A stretch of DNA of 64,000 nt from the NCBI GenBank assembly GCA_021828405.1, contig JAKARZ010000002.1, forward strand, positions 31,782 through 95,781. The letters are read 5' to 3'. This DNA is from Bacillota bacterium (GTDB lineage: Bacteria > Bacillota_E > Sulfobacillia > Sulfobacillales > JAIMBI01). Under the pieces are notes generated by a model, which had not been told where the DNA came from, searched no databases, and was given only the letters and a program-made list of their open reading frames with translations. Numbering within the stretch: position 1 is the first letter of the stretch; every line of letters starts with the position of its first letter. Shown here in pieces: positions 9,248 through 17,929 of this stretch. The translations under genes and the position numbers were made by a program.

Positions 9248-9871
9248 ATGTCAGATGTGAAGTTGGCGGTCATCTACTACAGTGCCACAGGCACGAACCA
9301 CAAAATGGCGGTGGCGGCCACGGAGGCGGCCCGAGACGCGGGAGCGGAGGTACGGCTCAGGCAGGTGCCAGAGTTGGCCCCGCCCGACGCCATTGCAAAG
9401 AACCCCAAATGGCAGGCATTTCGGGAAGCCACCCGCCAGATCCCGGAGGCCACGCTCGATGACCTCGAATGGGCCGATGCGTATTTATTTAGCGTGCCGA
9501 CGCGCTTTGGCAACGTGGCCGCGCAGATGAAGCAGTTTCTGGACACCGCCGGCCCGCTCTGGGGCCAGGGCAAGCTCGCCAACAAAGCCGTGTCCGCCAT
9601 GGCGACCGCCGGGAACCCGCACGGCGGCCAGGAGGCGACGATCCTGGCTTTGTACAACACCATGTACCACTGGGGCGCCCTCGTCGTGGCTCCGGGTTAC
9701 ACGGACCCCGCCCTTTACGCGGCGGGTGGGAATCCCTACGGCACCAGCACCGTGGGCCCGGTCGACGGCGAGCTGCCGCCCGCCATCCTCGAAGGCGTGA
9801 AAGTGCAGGCGCGCCGGTTGGTAACGGTGGCCCAGTGGGTGAGCGCCGGCCGCGCGCTGGTGACCGTGTAA
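9248..9871 (+). CDS. wrbA: NAD(P)H:quinone oxidoreductase, WrbA type
   Basis: A 207-residue flavodoxin-like FMN protein that reduces quinones by two electrons and avoids semiquinone radicals. The phosphate-binding loop is IYYSATGTNHKMAVA, followed by FSVPTRFGNVAAQMKQFLD and MATAGNPHGGQEATILALY. A C-terminal VAPGYTDPAL...GGNPYGTSTV contributes to the WrbA active site. ATG 9248 follows a GGAGGAG site. An earlier in-frame ATG at 9173 would read through the palindrome at 9210-9226 and is rejected. The gene is probably monocistronic. Confidence 0.94.
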   Translation: MSDVKLAVIYYSATGTNHKMAVAATEAARDAGAEVRLRQVPELAPPDAIAKNPKWQAFREATRQIPEATLDDLEWADAYLFSVPTRFGNVAAQMKQFLDTAGPLWGQGKLANKAVSAMATAGNPHGGQEATILALYNTMYHWGALVVAPGYTDPALYAAGGNPYGTSTVGPVDGELPPAILEGVKVQARRLVTVAQWVSAGRALVTV

Positions 9872-9914
9872 CCTCTCCGGAGAGAATTGCCGCGAGCCGG
9901 GCACCCTACCTCGG

Positions 9915-11048
9915 GTGATGGCGCTGAACGCGTTGATGGCTCTGGCGGCAGCGATTGTGATGACGGTGGGCAACACCGTGGCCCCGGGGCGGGCCACGGT
10001 GTTGCCGCGCGTCGGCGCCGGGGCAGCTGTGCTGATGGACGCAGCCACGGGCCAGGTGCTGTGGGCGGATCACGCCTATCGTCAGATGGACCCGGCCAGC
10101 ACCACCAAAATGATGACGGCATACCTGGTCATTCGGGCAGGCGGCCTCCAGCGGACGGTCGTGGTGAGCCGCCGCGCCGCAGGCACGCCTGGCTCCCGCA
10201 TGCACCTGGCGGCGCACGACCGCTATACGCTCATGGACCTGCTGCGCGGGCTCTTGCTGCCCTCGGGCAATGACGCGGCCGTCGCGCTCGCTGAGGCCGA
10301 GAGCGGCTCCGTGCCCGCATTCGTGGACGAAATGAACCGGGCCGCCCACGCGCTCGGGGCTTATCAGACGCATTTTGTCAACCCCAGCGGGCTGACGGCG
10401 CGCGGCCACTACAGTTCCGCTTACGATTTAGCGCTCATCGCGAGGGCCGCACTCCGGCTGCCTGTGTTCCAGCACCTCGTGAGCACCCCCGAGGACCGCG
10501 TGACGGAGCTTGGCCGGGGTGCGCGGCGCGCCCTCCACAACAGCAACCGCCTACTGGAGGCGTTTCCGGCGGTCGACGGCGTCAAGACGGGCACCACCAC
10601 GGCGGCCGGGCCGTGCCTGGTCGCCTCGGCCACCCGGAGCGGCACCCAACTCATCGCGGTGGTGCTGAGAGCGCCCCACCGGTGGCAGGCGGCCGCCAAC
10701 TTGCTGCGGTGGGGGTTTTCCGCCTGGCATCGGGTGGTCTGGCTCGCGCCGACCCACCCGGTGGCCCAAATCCGAGTCACCGGAGGCACGCAAAGCACCG
10801 TCGCCGCGGTTCCCCGGTCGCCCCTCTCGACGCTGGTACCCAGCGGGGTCATCGACGCGGAGCGCCTCGTGCAAACCTCCGCCGGGGCGCTGAGGGCACC
10901 CGTGCGCCGTGGCGCCGTGGTTGGGCGGGTCAGCGTCATCGCCAATGGCGCGCTGGCGGGGTCGCGGGATCTGGTCGCGGCATCCAGCGTGGCGCGCCGT
11001 CCGTTGGCGCGCCCGCTGCCCTGGCCCTGGGCGCTCTTCCGGCGGTAG
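9915..11048 (+). CDS. D-alanyl-D-alanine carboxypeptidase (DacF/PBP5 family)
   Basis: A 377-residue serine peptidase (S11) that trims the terminal D-Ala of peptidoglycan stem peptides. An N-terminal hydrophobic signal is followed by the three penicillin-binding motifs: SxxK in DPASTTKMM, SGN in LLPSGNDAAV and KTG in DGVKTGTTTAAG. A C-terminal beta-rich PBP5-type domain (residues about 275-365) precedes a short basic Pro/Trp tail where family members anchor to the membrane. The GTG at 9915 and ATG at 9918 are adjacent and the ribosome site is weak. In spore formers such enzymes include DacF, which shapes the cortex; whether this one is sporulation-specific is not shown. Confidence 0.92.
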   Translation: MMALNALMALAAAIVMTVGNTVAPGRATVLPRVGAGAAVLMDAATGQVLWADHAYRQMDPASTTKMMTAYLVIRAGGLQRTVVVSRRAAGTPGSRMHLAAHDRYTLMDLLRGLLLPSGNDAAVALAEAESGSVPAFVDEMNRAAHALGAYQTHFVNPSGLTARGHYSSAYDLALIARAALRLPVFQHLVSTPEDRVTELGRGARRALHNSNRLLEAFPAVDGVKTGTTTAAGPCLVASATRSGTQLIAVVLRAPHRWQAAANLLRWGFSAWHRVVWLAPTHPVAQIRVTGGTQSTVAAVPRSPLSTLVPSGVIDAERLVQTSAGALRAPVRRGAVVGRVSVIANGALAGSRDLVAASSVARRPLARPLPWPWALFRR

Positions 11049-11145
11049 CCGGGTGGATGTAGCGTGAACGCGGCCCGGGCGTCGTATCCTAAGCTGTGCG
11101 GTCGGATCGGCACAGCGCCGCCAGTGCAGTCAGGAGGGGCCCGCC

Positions 11146-11967
11146 ATGCAGCTGCCGCCTATCGTGCATCCCACCCGCATCGCGGTCGTAGTGGCGGGGG
11201 CCACCGGCTGGGTGGGGTCGGCCCTCGTGCCAGCTATCCTCGCAGCCCCGGATTTACAACTGGTGGGCGCCGTGGCCCGGCGGCATGCGGGTCAGGATGT
11301 GGGCACCGCGCTGGGCCGCGCCGCCATCGGGGTGACGATGGCCGCGACGGTTGCCGAGGCCTTGTCGCCGTCGGCCAGCGTCCTCGTGGACTTCACCAGC
11401 CCTCTGGCCGTCCGGGGCCACATCGCGGCGGCGCTCGACCGCGGCGTGCACGTGGTGGTAGGCACGTCGGGACTGGACCCCGGCGACGATGCGGCGCTGG
11501 ACGCGCGCGCGCGCGCGTGCGGGTGCGGCGTGGTGGCCGCTGGCAACTTCAGTCTGGTCGCCACGTTGGCGAAGCGCCTGGCCTTGATGGCGGCGGCCGA
11601 GATGCCCGGGTGGGAGGTGCTGGACTATGCCGCACCGGGCAAGCCCGACGCGCCCAGCGGCACCGCATTCGAGTGGGCGGCGGCCCTGGGGGCCGCCCAC
11701 CCACGGCCCCCGGCCGCCCCGGCGCCACAGGCGGGCCAGCCTCGGGCCCGGGGGGCCACCATCGCCGGGGTCCAGGTGCACTCCGTCCGGTTGCCCGGTT
11801 ACGTCCTGTCGACCGCGCTGTTGGCGGGCTCTGGCGACGAGCGACTCACGATTCGCTACGACGCCGGCCAGAGTCCCGCGCCGTACCTGGCCGGGACCCT
11901 CTTGGCCATCCGGCGGGTGGGGTCGCTGTCAGGCTTGGTGCGCGGCCTGGACCAGCTCCTGTCCTGA
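11146..11967 (+). CDS. dapB: 4-hydroxy-tetrahydrodipicolinate reductase
   Basis: A 273-residue NAD(P)H-dependent reductase of lysine and diaminopimelate synthesis, also the route to spore dipicolinate. The N-terminal Rossmann motif is VVVAGATGWVGSALV. It also has VLVDFTSPLAVRGH, VVGTSGLD, GNFSLVATLAKRLA, the substrate motif GKPDAPSGTAFEW and VHSVRLPG. Oddly, the conserved His-His pair expected four residues before this Lys (E.HH..K.DAPSG) is replaced by DYAAPGK, so the usual catalytic histidine is missing. The ATG at 11146 has a strong AGGAGGGG site. It may be an active divergent enzyme or have changed function. Confidence 0.88.
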   Translation: MQLPPIVHPTRIAVVVAGATGWVGSALVPAILAAPDLQLVGAVARRHAGQDVGTALGRAAIGVTMAATVAEALSPSASVLVDFTSPLAVRGHIAAALDRGVHVVVGTSGLDPGDDAALDARARACGCGVVAAGNFSLVATLAKRLALMAAAEMPGWEVLDYAAPGKPDAPSGTAFEWAAALGAAHPRPPAAPAPQAGQPRARGATIAGVQVHSVRLPGYVLSTALLAGSGDERLTIRYDAGQSPAPYLAGTLLAIRRVGSLSGLVRGLDQLLS

Positions 11968-11971
11968 CGTG

Positions 11972-12730
11972 TCAACCGCGGTACTCAGGGGTGCCCATCC
12001 GCAGGAGCGCCGCCAGCGTTACGAGCTGATAGCCCCGCTGGCGGAGGTCATGAATAATGGCTGGCAGCGCCAAGTTGGTCTGCTTGCAGGTGTCTGAGGC
12101 ATGCAACAACACGATGTCTCCGGGATGGGCCCGACTGATCACGCGGTGAATGATGACGGACACACCGGGGTTCATCCAGTCGAGCGAGTCCGTCCCCCAG
12201 GTGACAACCGTGTACCCGAGGGAATGCGCAGCGGCCAGCGTCGTCGCGTTGAAGTCGCCGTTCGGCGGGCGCACAAACCTGATGGGGCGCCCGGTGAGCG
12301 CCGTGAGCACCTGGTTCGTTTGGCGAATGTTAGCTACCACCCCTTGATAACCCAAGCTGGAATAGTTGACATGGGCCCATCCGTGGCTCTCGACCTGAAA
12401 CCCCTCCGATACCAGCTGGTGCACGTAGTCGGGGTTGGCCTCGGCCCAGGGACCCGACAGAAAGAAGGTGGCCGGCACGTGGTCCTTCACCAGAATCGAC
12501 AGCACTTGGGCAGGCATCACGGTGCCCCACGAAATGTCAAACGTGAGGGTCAGGGCGCGCTGGGAGGTGGCCACCCCGCGGAGCGTGTACCGGGCGGCCG
12601 CCGGTGCCCTGGTTCCCCGCACGACGCCCGGACTGACCAGCCAGCCGATGAGCCACCCGACCACCGCGAGGGCTCCCACCAGCAACGCCACGCGCCCCGC
12701 GTCGCGGCGCGACAGGGCCACAATCCGCAT
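11972..12730 (-). CDS. pdaB: PdaB-like sporulation polysaccharide deacetylase
   Basis: A 252-residue NodB-fold protein with an N-terminal membrane anchor (VALLVGALAVVGWLIGWLV). The motif LTFDISWG replaces the usual LTFDDGP and is diagnostic of the PdaB group, which Bacillus needs late in sporulation. The metal site is in ESHGWAHVNY, followed by FVRPPNGDFNATTL, DSLDWMNPGVSVI and DIVLLHASDTCKQT. The C-terminus (TPEYRG) also matches the family. ATG 12730 is preceded by AGGGGGGTGAAGGG. It is convergent with dapB, separated by only 4 bp. Enzymatic activity of PdaB proteins has been doubted because the second Asp is missing, and the same holds here. Confidence 0.93.
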   Translation of the reverse strand: MRIVALSRRDAGRVALLVGALAVVGWLIGWLVSPGVVRGTRAPAAARYTLRGVATSQRALTLTFDISWGTVMPAQVLSILVKDHVPATFFLSGPWAEANPDYVHQLVSEGFQVESHGWAHVNYSSLGYQGVVANIRQTNQVLTALTGRPIRFVRPPNGDFNATTLAAAHSLGYTVVTWGTDSLDWMNPGVSVIIHRVISRAHPGDIVLLHASDTCKQTNLALPAIIHDLRQRGYQLVTLAALLRMGTPEYRG

Positions 12731-12952
12731 CCCTTCACCCCCCTGGCCACCCACGCCGCCGCTTGCTCGCAGGCATGGGTATGCGGCGCATCCGCGGGCT
12801 AGACATGGGCACCGCCGACCGGGGCGAGGCAGGAAAAGTCGACCAGCACGGCGAACATCGCCGGCACGGCTCGCGCGTGTGGCGTGCGGGCGAAGGCAGG
12901 TCACACACATAACGCTCCATACGTAAATTAATGAGTAGAAGGGAGATGCGGC

Positions 12953-14197
12953 ATGGCCAAGCCGCCGTCGGTTTATCGGTCCCAGTCGTTTGTCAAGTTG
13001 TGGGTGTCGCAGGTGGTGTCGAAGGCCGGCGCCAACTTTGTCGAGGTGGGCTTGGCCGTCTTTGCTATGAGCGTCGCCCGCGGAGATTTGGCGGCGTACG
13101 GCGGCATTATCTTTGCTGGCATGATTCCCGCGGTGCTGCTGGGCTGGGCCGTGGGGGGCGTTGCCGACCGCTGGAACCGCAAACGGACCATGGTGACCGG
13201 GGACATCATTCGGGCGGTGTTGGTGTTGTCCGTCCCCGTGGTGAACCAACTGTGGTGGGCGTACGGTGCCGTCTTCCTGGTGGAGACGGTGGGACTGGTG
13301 TACAAGCCCGGCGTTCGCGCTATGACGCCCGACACGGTGGGTGAGGGACAGGTTATGGCCGCCGGCAGCGCGTTGTCCGTGGGGCAATCCCTGGTTGACA
13401 TTCCCGTGTACCTGCTGGTGGGCGTGATCGTGGCCCGCGCCGGCAACGCATCCCCCTTCATCATTGATGCCGCAGCCTTCTTGGTCGCCGGCGCCACGCT
13501 CGCCACGCTGGTGCTGCCGACCCAGGCGGCGGCGCCCCGATCCGAGGGCACGAGCTTTTGGTCCGATCTCCGCGATGGCGTCGCGTTTCACGTGCGCACC
13601 CCGGTCGTCGGGCGCCTCCTCGTGTTGTCCATGGTGGGCGTGATTGGCGTAGCGGGTGTCAACGTGGCGTCTGCGGCCGTCATCCAGCGCCTCTTGGGAC
13701 GGCCCGAAGGAGACTTGGGCTGGCTCTTGGCCGGCATCGCCGCGGGCATGTGGGCGGGATCCACCTTGATGGGGCGAATCGGCGACGACCACCGCCGCTA
13801 CAGCACGCTCGTTGCGCTCGGGCTCTTGGGGTTCGGCCTCGAAACCGCCGGGGTCGCGTGGTCACGCGATTTATTCTTGACTATTGGCCTTTACGTGGTG
13901 GGCGGCTTTTGCAACGCGGTTTATCAGCTGCCGATCCGGGCGTGGCTCCAGACGACTGTGCCTCGCGAGATGCGGGGACGGGTCTTCGCCGCCCGCGGGA
14001 TGGGCATTGGGTCCACGGCAGCCGTGGCGGCGCTCCTGACGGGCTGGGTGGTCAACATCTGGACGCTGCCGGCGCTCCTAGTCGTGCTGGCCGCCTTTGC
14101 GGTAGCGGCGGCGGGGTTGGCGGTGTTCTGGCTCGCCCGGGCGGCGCGGGCGCCAAGCGGCGGCGTGGCGCGCACGCCATCGGCGGCGGACGGCTAA
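12953..14197 (+). CDS. MFS transporter (MFS_3/EntS-like)
   Basis: A 414-residue protein with twelve predicted membrane helices. The family signatures are FVKLWVSQVVSKAGANFVEVGL at the N-terminus and the loop 2-3 motif GGVADRWNRKRTMVTGD. VETVGLVYKPGVRAMTPDTV and PREMRGRVFAARGMGIGSTA occur later. Related proteins export small molecules such as siderophores or drugs; the substrate is unknown. ATG 12953 has GGGAGATGCGGC upstream. The 3' end abuts a dead IS630 element. The pseudogene at 49673-50234 belongs to the same transporter family. Confidence 0.9.
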   Translation: MAKPPSVYRSQSFVKLWVSQVVSKAGANFVEVGLAVFAMSVARGDLAAYGGIIFAGMIPAVLLGWAVGGVADRWNRKRTMVTGDIIRAVLVLSVPVVNQLWWAYGAVFLVETVGLVYKPGVRAMTPDTVGEGQVMAAGSALSVGQSLVDIPVYLLVGVIVARAGNASPFIIDAAAFLVAGATLATLVLPTQAAAPRSEGTSFWSDLRDGVAFHVRTPVVGRLLVLSMVGVIGVAGVNVASAAVIQRLLGRPEGDLGWLLAGIAAGMWAGSTLMGRIGDDHRRYSTLVALGLLGFGLETAGVAWSRDLFLTIGLYVVGGFCNAVYQLPIRAWLQTTVPREMRGRVFAARGMGIGSTAAVAALLTGWVVNIWTLPALLVVLAAFAVAAAGLAVFWLARAARAPSGGVARTPSAADG

Positions 14198-14208
14198 TAG
14201 AGCCATTC

Positions 14209-14900
14209 CTACCTGACGTCCGTTTTGGTCGGTGTGGGATTCGCTGATTCCAAGCGCCACCGCCAGCGAAAAGAAACCGGGTCCGTGTTCACCCCGTCGA
14301 GGTATTGCTGGAGGCGGGTTTCCAGTTCCTCCGCCGCGTCCACGCGGATCCCCCCGCAAGTCCTGCTTCGCCAGCTTGGCGAAGAACATCTTGACCCGGT
14401 TCAGCCAGGAGGCATGCACCGGGGGGAACACGAACTCAAAGCGCTTCGGTTTGGTGGCCAAGTAGGCGCGGGTCTCCTGGGACGTGTGGGCGGAATGGTT
14501 GTCTAACACGACCTGGATCTTCACGGGGGTCTCGTACTTCGCGTCCCACGCTTACAGCCACTCCACGAACTCCCGACTCCGGTGGCGGCCGCGGACTAAC
14601 CCCAAGACCTCGCCCGTCGCAAGGTCGATGCCCGCGAGCAGAGTCCGGATTCCCAGCCGCTGGTATTCGTAATTCCGCTCCCACGTGCCCTGGTCGGGCA
14701 TCCCCGCCTGGGGCGGGCAATCGGGGGCGATGGCCCGCAGTGCTTGAATCCGAGGCTTTTCATCGTAGGACCAATGCACCGTGCGGGGGTCCTCCGCCGC
14801 GTCGACCGCAACGGGCACCTTGCCGTGGCGCGTCCCCGGGCGGGAGCCGTTCATCGAACCGCTGGTGGCGGAGAAAACCCCCATGGGCCACGCCCCGCGG
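14209..14900 (-). mobile_element. IS630-family transposase, inactivated
   Basis: On the minus strand the DDE endonuclease region is readable: WSYDEKPRIQALRAIAPD, then RTLLAGIDLATGEVLGLV and SREFVEWL, an in-frame TAA stop at 14552-14554, then VVLDNHSAHTSQETRAYLA and FVFPPVHASWLN. At a G-run near 14355 the frame shifts, and the proper C-terminus continues in another frame (VDAAEELETRL, YLDGVNTDPVSFRWRWRLES) to a stop at 14209-14211. The 5' part upstream of about 14815 is missing or unrecognisable. One nonsense mutation and one frameshift make it inactive. No terminal repeats could be confirmed. Confidence 0.85.
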
Positions 14901-14945
14901 TTGGATGACCGCGATCGCCGTGCACTGACTGGGGTGGCCCACCGG

Positions 14946-14951
14946 TACAAT
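14946..14951 (+). promoter_or_regulatory. possible -10 element of cinA
   Basis: TACAAT lies 19 bp before the cinA ATG, followed by the GGAGGG ribosome site. It sits at the edge of the IS630 remnant. No good -35 hexamer was found. Confidence 0.4.
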
Positions 14952-14970
14952 AGGCACCGGAGGGACGGCC

Positions 14971-16224
14971 ATGTGGGAACAAGCGGGGATTGTGGCGGTG
15001 GGCGACGAGGTGCTCACGGGGGAAACCATCAACACGAACGGGGCTTGGCTGGCGCAAGAACTGCTCCAGGCCGGGAGTCGGGTCGCGTGGCAACTGGTGG
15101 TGCCCGACGACGAACAGGCGATTGCGGACGCGGTGCGCTGGGGACTGCGGTCGGTGCCGCTGGTGGTGCTGGTGGGAGGATTGGGCCCCACGCCCGACGA
15201 CCGGACGCGCGCGGGGGTGGCCCGGGGGCTGGGCATCGGGATGGCTGTGGATCCCGAGTGGTCCGCCGCACTGGAGGCACGGCACGGCGGCGAGGGGGCG
15301 TCGCGAGCCCGATCGATTGGCGCCCAGGCCATGCGGCTCTACGGAGCCGAGCTGCTCGAAAACCATGTGGGCACTGCACCGGGTCAGCTGATCGCCACGC
15401 CGAGGGGCGTGGTGGCACTCCTGCCCGGGCCCCCGGCGGAGTGCCGCTCGGTGGCCGCGGCCCTGACGGCCCGGGTCGAGCGCGCCACGGGGCGGCGGAT
15501 CGTCCGCCACAGCTGGCGCGTGTACGACCTGCCGGAGTCGGAGCTGGCGTTTCGCCTAGGGAGCCTGTTGACCGACGCGGGCGGCCCGCGCACGGGGCTG
15601 TACGTGCGCCCGGGTGTGGTGGAGTGGCGGGTGGAGGTTGAGGAAGGGTCTCCTGAGGCCCAGCGCCTCCCCGAACTGTTGGCGGAAGCCGAGCGGCGCG
15701 CGAGGGTCCCCCTGTTTGGGGAGGAGCCCGCCGCCGATGCGACAGCTCTGGTTCGAGAGCTGGCACGGCGCGGCGATACGGTGGCGCTGGCGGAGTCGCT
15801 CACCGGGGGAATGCTGGCGGCGCAGCTGACGACGGTGCCGGGCGCCTCACGCGTGGTCCTCGAGGGACAGGTCGTGTATACTGAGCCCGCGAAGGTGCGT
15901 GTGGGCGTGCCCGTGTCGCTGTTGTCGACAGAGGGCGCCGTCAGTGGTCATGTGGCGTTGGCGTTGGCTGATGCGGTCCGACACCGGGCCGGGGCGACGT
16001 GGGGCTTGGGGACCACGGGATATGCAGGCCCAGAGGGTGGCGACCGGCACCATCCGGTCGGGACATACTACGTGGCACTGACCGGACCGGGGGTCAGCGA
16101 GGTGCGAGAGCGCCGTTCGCGGTCTGACCGCGAGTGGGTGCGGGGGGCTGCGGCCGAAACCGCACGGCATCTTCTTGCACTAGCGCTGGCGGGTCGACTG
16201 CCGCCTGGAGCCGAAGGACATTAG
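14971..16224 (+). CDS. cinA: CinA (competence/damage-inducible protein; NMN deamidase family)
   Basis: A 417-residue two-domain protein. The N-terminal MoaB/MogA-like domain (residues about 1-170) has GIVAVGDEVLTGETINTNGAWLA and the GGLGPTPDDRTR motif. The C-terminal CinA domain (about 255-410) has LAESLTGGMLAAQLTTVPGAS and TGYAGPEGG. Family members hydrolyse ADP-ribose and deamidate NMN in pyridine nucleotide salvage, and in Gram-positives are cotranscribed with recA. Here a helicase gene lies between cinA and recA. ATG 14971 follows GGAGGGACGGCC. Confidence 0.94.
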   Translation: MWEQAGIVAVGDEVLTGETINTNGAWLAQELLQAGSRVAWQLVVPDDEQAIADAVRWGLRSVPLVVLVGGLGPTPDDRTRAGVARGLGIGMAVDPEWSAALEARHGGEGASRARSIGAQAMRLYGAELLENHVGTAPGQLIATPRGVVALLPGPPAECRSVAAALTARVERATGRRIVRHSWRVYDLPESELAFRLGSLLTDAGGPRTGLYVRPGVVEWRVEVEEGSPEAQRLPELLAEAERRARVPLFGEEPAADATALVRELARRGDTVALAESLTGGMLAAQLTTVPGASRVVLEGQVVYTEPAKVRVGVPVSLLSTEGAVSGHVALALADAVRHRAGATWGLGTTGYAGPEGGDRHHPVGTYYVALTGPGVSEVRERRSRSDREWVRGAAAETARHLLALALAGRLPPGAEGH

Positions 16225-16270
16225 TGGCACGGATGCACAACACATCACGTGGCGAGTGAACGGAGACGAG

Positions 16271-17902
16271 ATGGGACAGGAAGAACTGGACGACAAGACA
16301 ACTACCCCCAGCAACCCTTTTCGCGAGATGGGCATTTCCCATGCCGTTTTGCGGTCGTTGGCCGATATGGGATTCGAGGAACCGACGCCGATTCAGGCGT
16401 TGGCGGTGCCGGTCGCCATGGGGGGGCGCGACCTAATTGGCCAAGCCCAGACGGGCACCGGCAAGACCGCCGCGTTCGGCATTCCCATCGTAGAGCGGCT
16501 CGACCACCGGGGACGGCACGTGCAGGCACTCGTGCTGTGCCCCACGCGCGAGCTGGCGATTCAGGTGTCAGAAGAAATTACGCGCATCGGGCGCCACAAC
16601 GCCCTCCGGGTCGTCCCCATTTACGGGGGCCAATCCTATGACCGGCAGATTCGGGCGCTGGAGCATGGGGCACAGGTGGTGATCGGGACGCCGGGCCGGG
16701 TGATTGATCACATCAAGCGCGGCACCCTGAAGCTGGACCATGTGCACCAGGTGGTGTTGGATGAAGCGGACGAGATGCTCGACATGGGCTTCATTGAGGA
16801 CGTGGAGTTCATCTTGAATCAGGTACCGATGGAACGGCAGACGCTGTTGTTTTCCGCGACCGTGCCCGATCCCATTGCCCGCCTCGCCCAACGCTACTTG
16901 AAGACTCCGGAGCGCTTGGCGGTTAATCCGGAACGGCTCACCGTACCGCTCACGGAACAAACGTACTACGAGGCGCGCGAGCACGAGAAGGTCGAGGCAC
17001 TGAGCCGCATTCTGGACATTGAGGCCGCGGACCGGGCGATCGTGTTCTGCCGTACCAAACAGCGCGTGGACGAGCTCACCGAGGCGCTGCAGGCCCGGGG
17101 CTACTCCGCTGAAGCCATTCACGGCGATTTGAACCAGTCCCAGCGGACCCGCGTGATGAAGCGGTTTCGCGATGGCGTCAGCGAAATTCTGGTAGCCACC
17201 GACGTGGCGGCCCGGGGCCTGGACATCGAGGGAGTCTCGCACGTGGTCAACTACGACCTGCCGCAGGACCCCGAAAGCTATGTCCACCGCATTGGTCGGA
17301 CGGGGCGCGCGGGCCGGACGGGCACGGCGATTTCGCTGGTGCATCCGCGCGAGGTGCGCCAGATGCGCCTGTTGGAGCGAACGCTGCACGTACGCATTCC
17401 GCGCCGGCCCGTGCCGTCCGTCCGGGACGTGGCGGCCAAGCAGCGCGAGGCGCTGCGCGGGCGGCTCGCTGAGGAAGTGGAGCGCGGCGTGGTACCCGAG
17501 TACCGGGAGATTGCCTTGGCGCTCGCGGAGGACTACGACTCCGTGGACATTGCCGCCGCGGCCATGCGCCTTTTGAACGACAAGGGGCGCGAGCCCGCCG
17601 ACGCCAGTAGCTATGGCGACACCGGCGCCGAGCCGGGCATGGTGCGCCTGTTCTTGAATCTCGGCCACGTGGATCGCCTGACCCCGGCCGACGTCGTGCG
17701 CGGGCTCGCGGAGTCGACTAACATCCGCGGCAGCATGATTGGGCTCATCGACATTTACGATCGATTTACGTTTGTCGAGGTGCCGGATGATGCCGCGCGC
17801 AAAATTATGGCGTCCGCGCAGCGTTTGTCGATTAAGGGCCGCGCGGTGAGCATCGAACCGGCCCGACCCCGGGAGGAGTCTGCCCCTAGACCGCGAATAT
17901 AG
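16271..17902 (+). CDS. DEAD-box RNA helicase (DeaD/CshA type)
   Basis: A 543-residue ATP-dependent RNA helicase. The Q motif region is FEEPTPIQALAVP; motif I is AQTGTGKTAAF, Ia PTRELAIQ, II VLDEADEMLDMGF, III LLFSATVP, V ATDVAARGLDIEGV and VI YVHRIGRTGRAGR. The C-terminus (about 455-525) is a DbpA-like RRM (MVRLFLNLGHVDRLTPADV). DeaD-type helicases act in ribosome assembly and mRNA decay. ATG 16271 is preceded by GGAGACGAG; the GTG at 16256 is less likely. The gene sits between cinA and recA on the same strand. Confidence 0.94.
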   Translation: MGQEELDDKTTTPSNPFREMGISHAVLRSLADMGFEEPTPIQALAVPVAMGGRDLIGQAQTGTGKTAAFGIPIVERLDHRGRHVQALVLCPTRELAIQVSEEITRIGRHNALRVVPIYGGQSYDRQIRALEHGAQVVIGTPGRVIDHIKRGTLKLDHVHQVVLDEADEMLDMGFIEDVEFILNQVPMERQTLLFSATVPDPIARLAQRYLKTPERLAVNPERLTVPLTEQTYYEAREHEKVEALSRILDIEAADRAIVFCRTKQRVDELTEALQARGYSAEAIHGDLNQSQRTRVMKRFRDGVSEILVATDVAARGLDIEGVSHVVNYDLPQDPESYVHRIGRTGRAGRTGTAISLVHPREVRQMRLLERTLHVRIPRRPVPSVRDVAAKQREALRGRLAEEVERGVVPEYREIALALAEDYDSVDIAAAAMRLLNDKGREPADASSYGDTGAEPGMVRLFLNLGHVDRLTPADVVRGLAESTNIRGSMIGLIDIYDRFTFVEVPDDAARKIMASAQRLSIKGRAVSIEPARPREESAPRPRI

Positions 17903-17929
17903 CGGCCAGCGACGCCGGGGGAGGACTGA

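Noticed and set aside
9873..9884. Palindrome CTCTCCGGAGAG just after wrbA
   Set aside because: It is short, without loop or T-run, and not at a promoter; not enough for a regulatory or terminator call.
12731..13792. A long upstream extension of the pdaB frame on the minus strand
   Set aside because: It is antisense to the MFS transporter and has no similarity to PdaB; the ATG at 12730 has the ribosome site.
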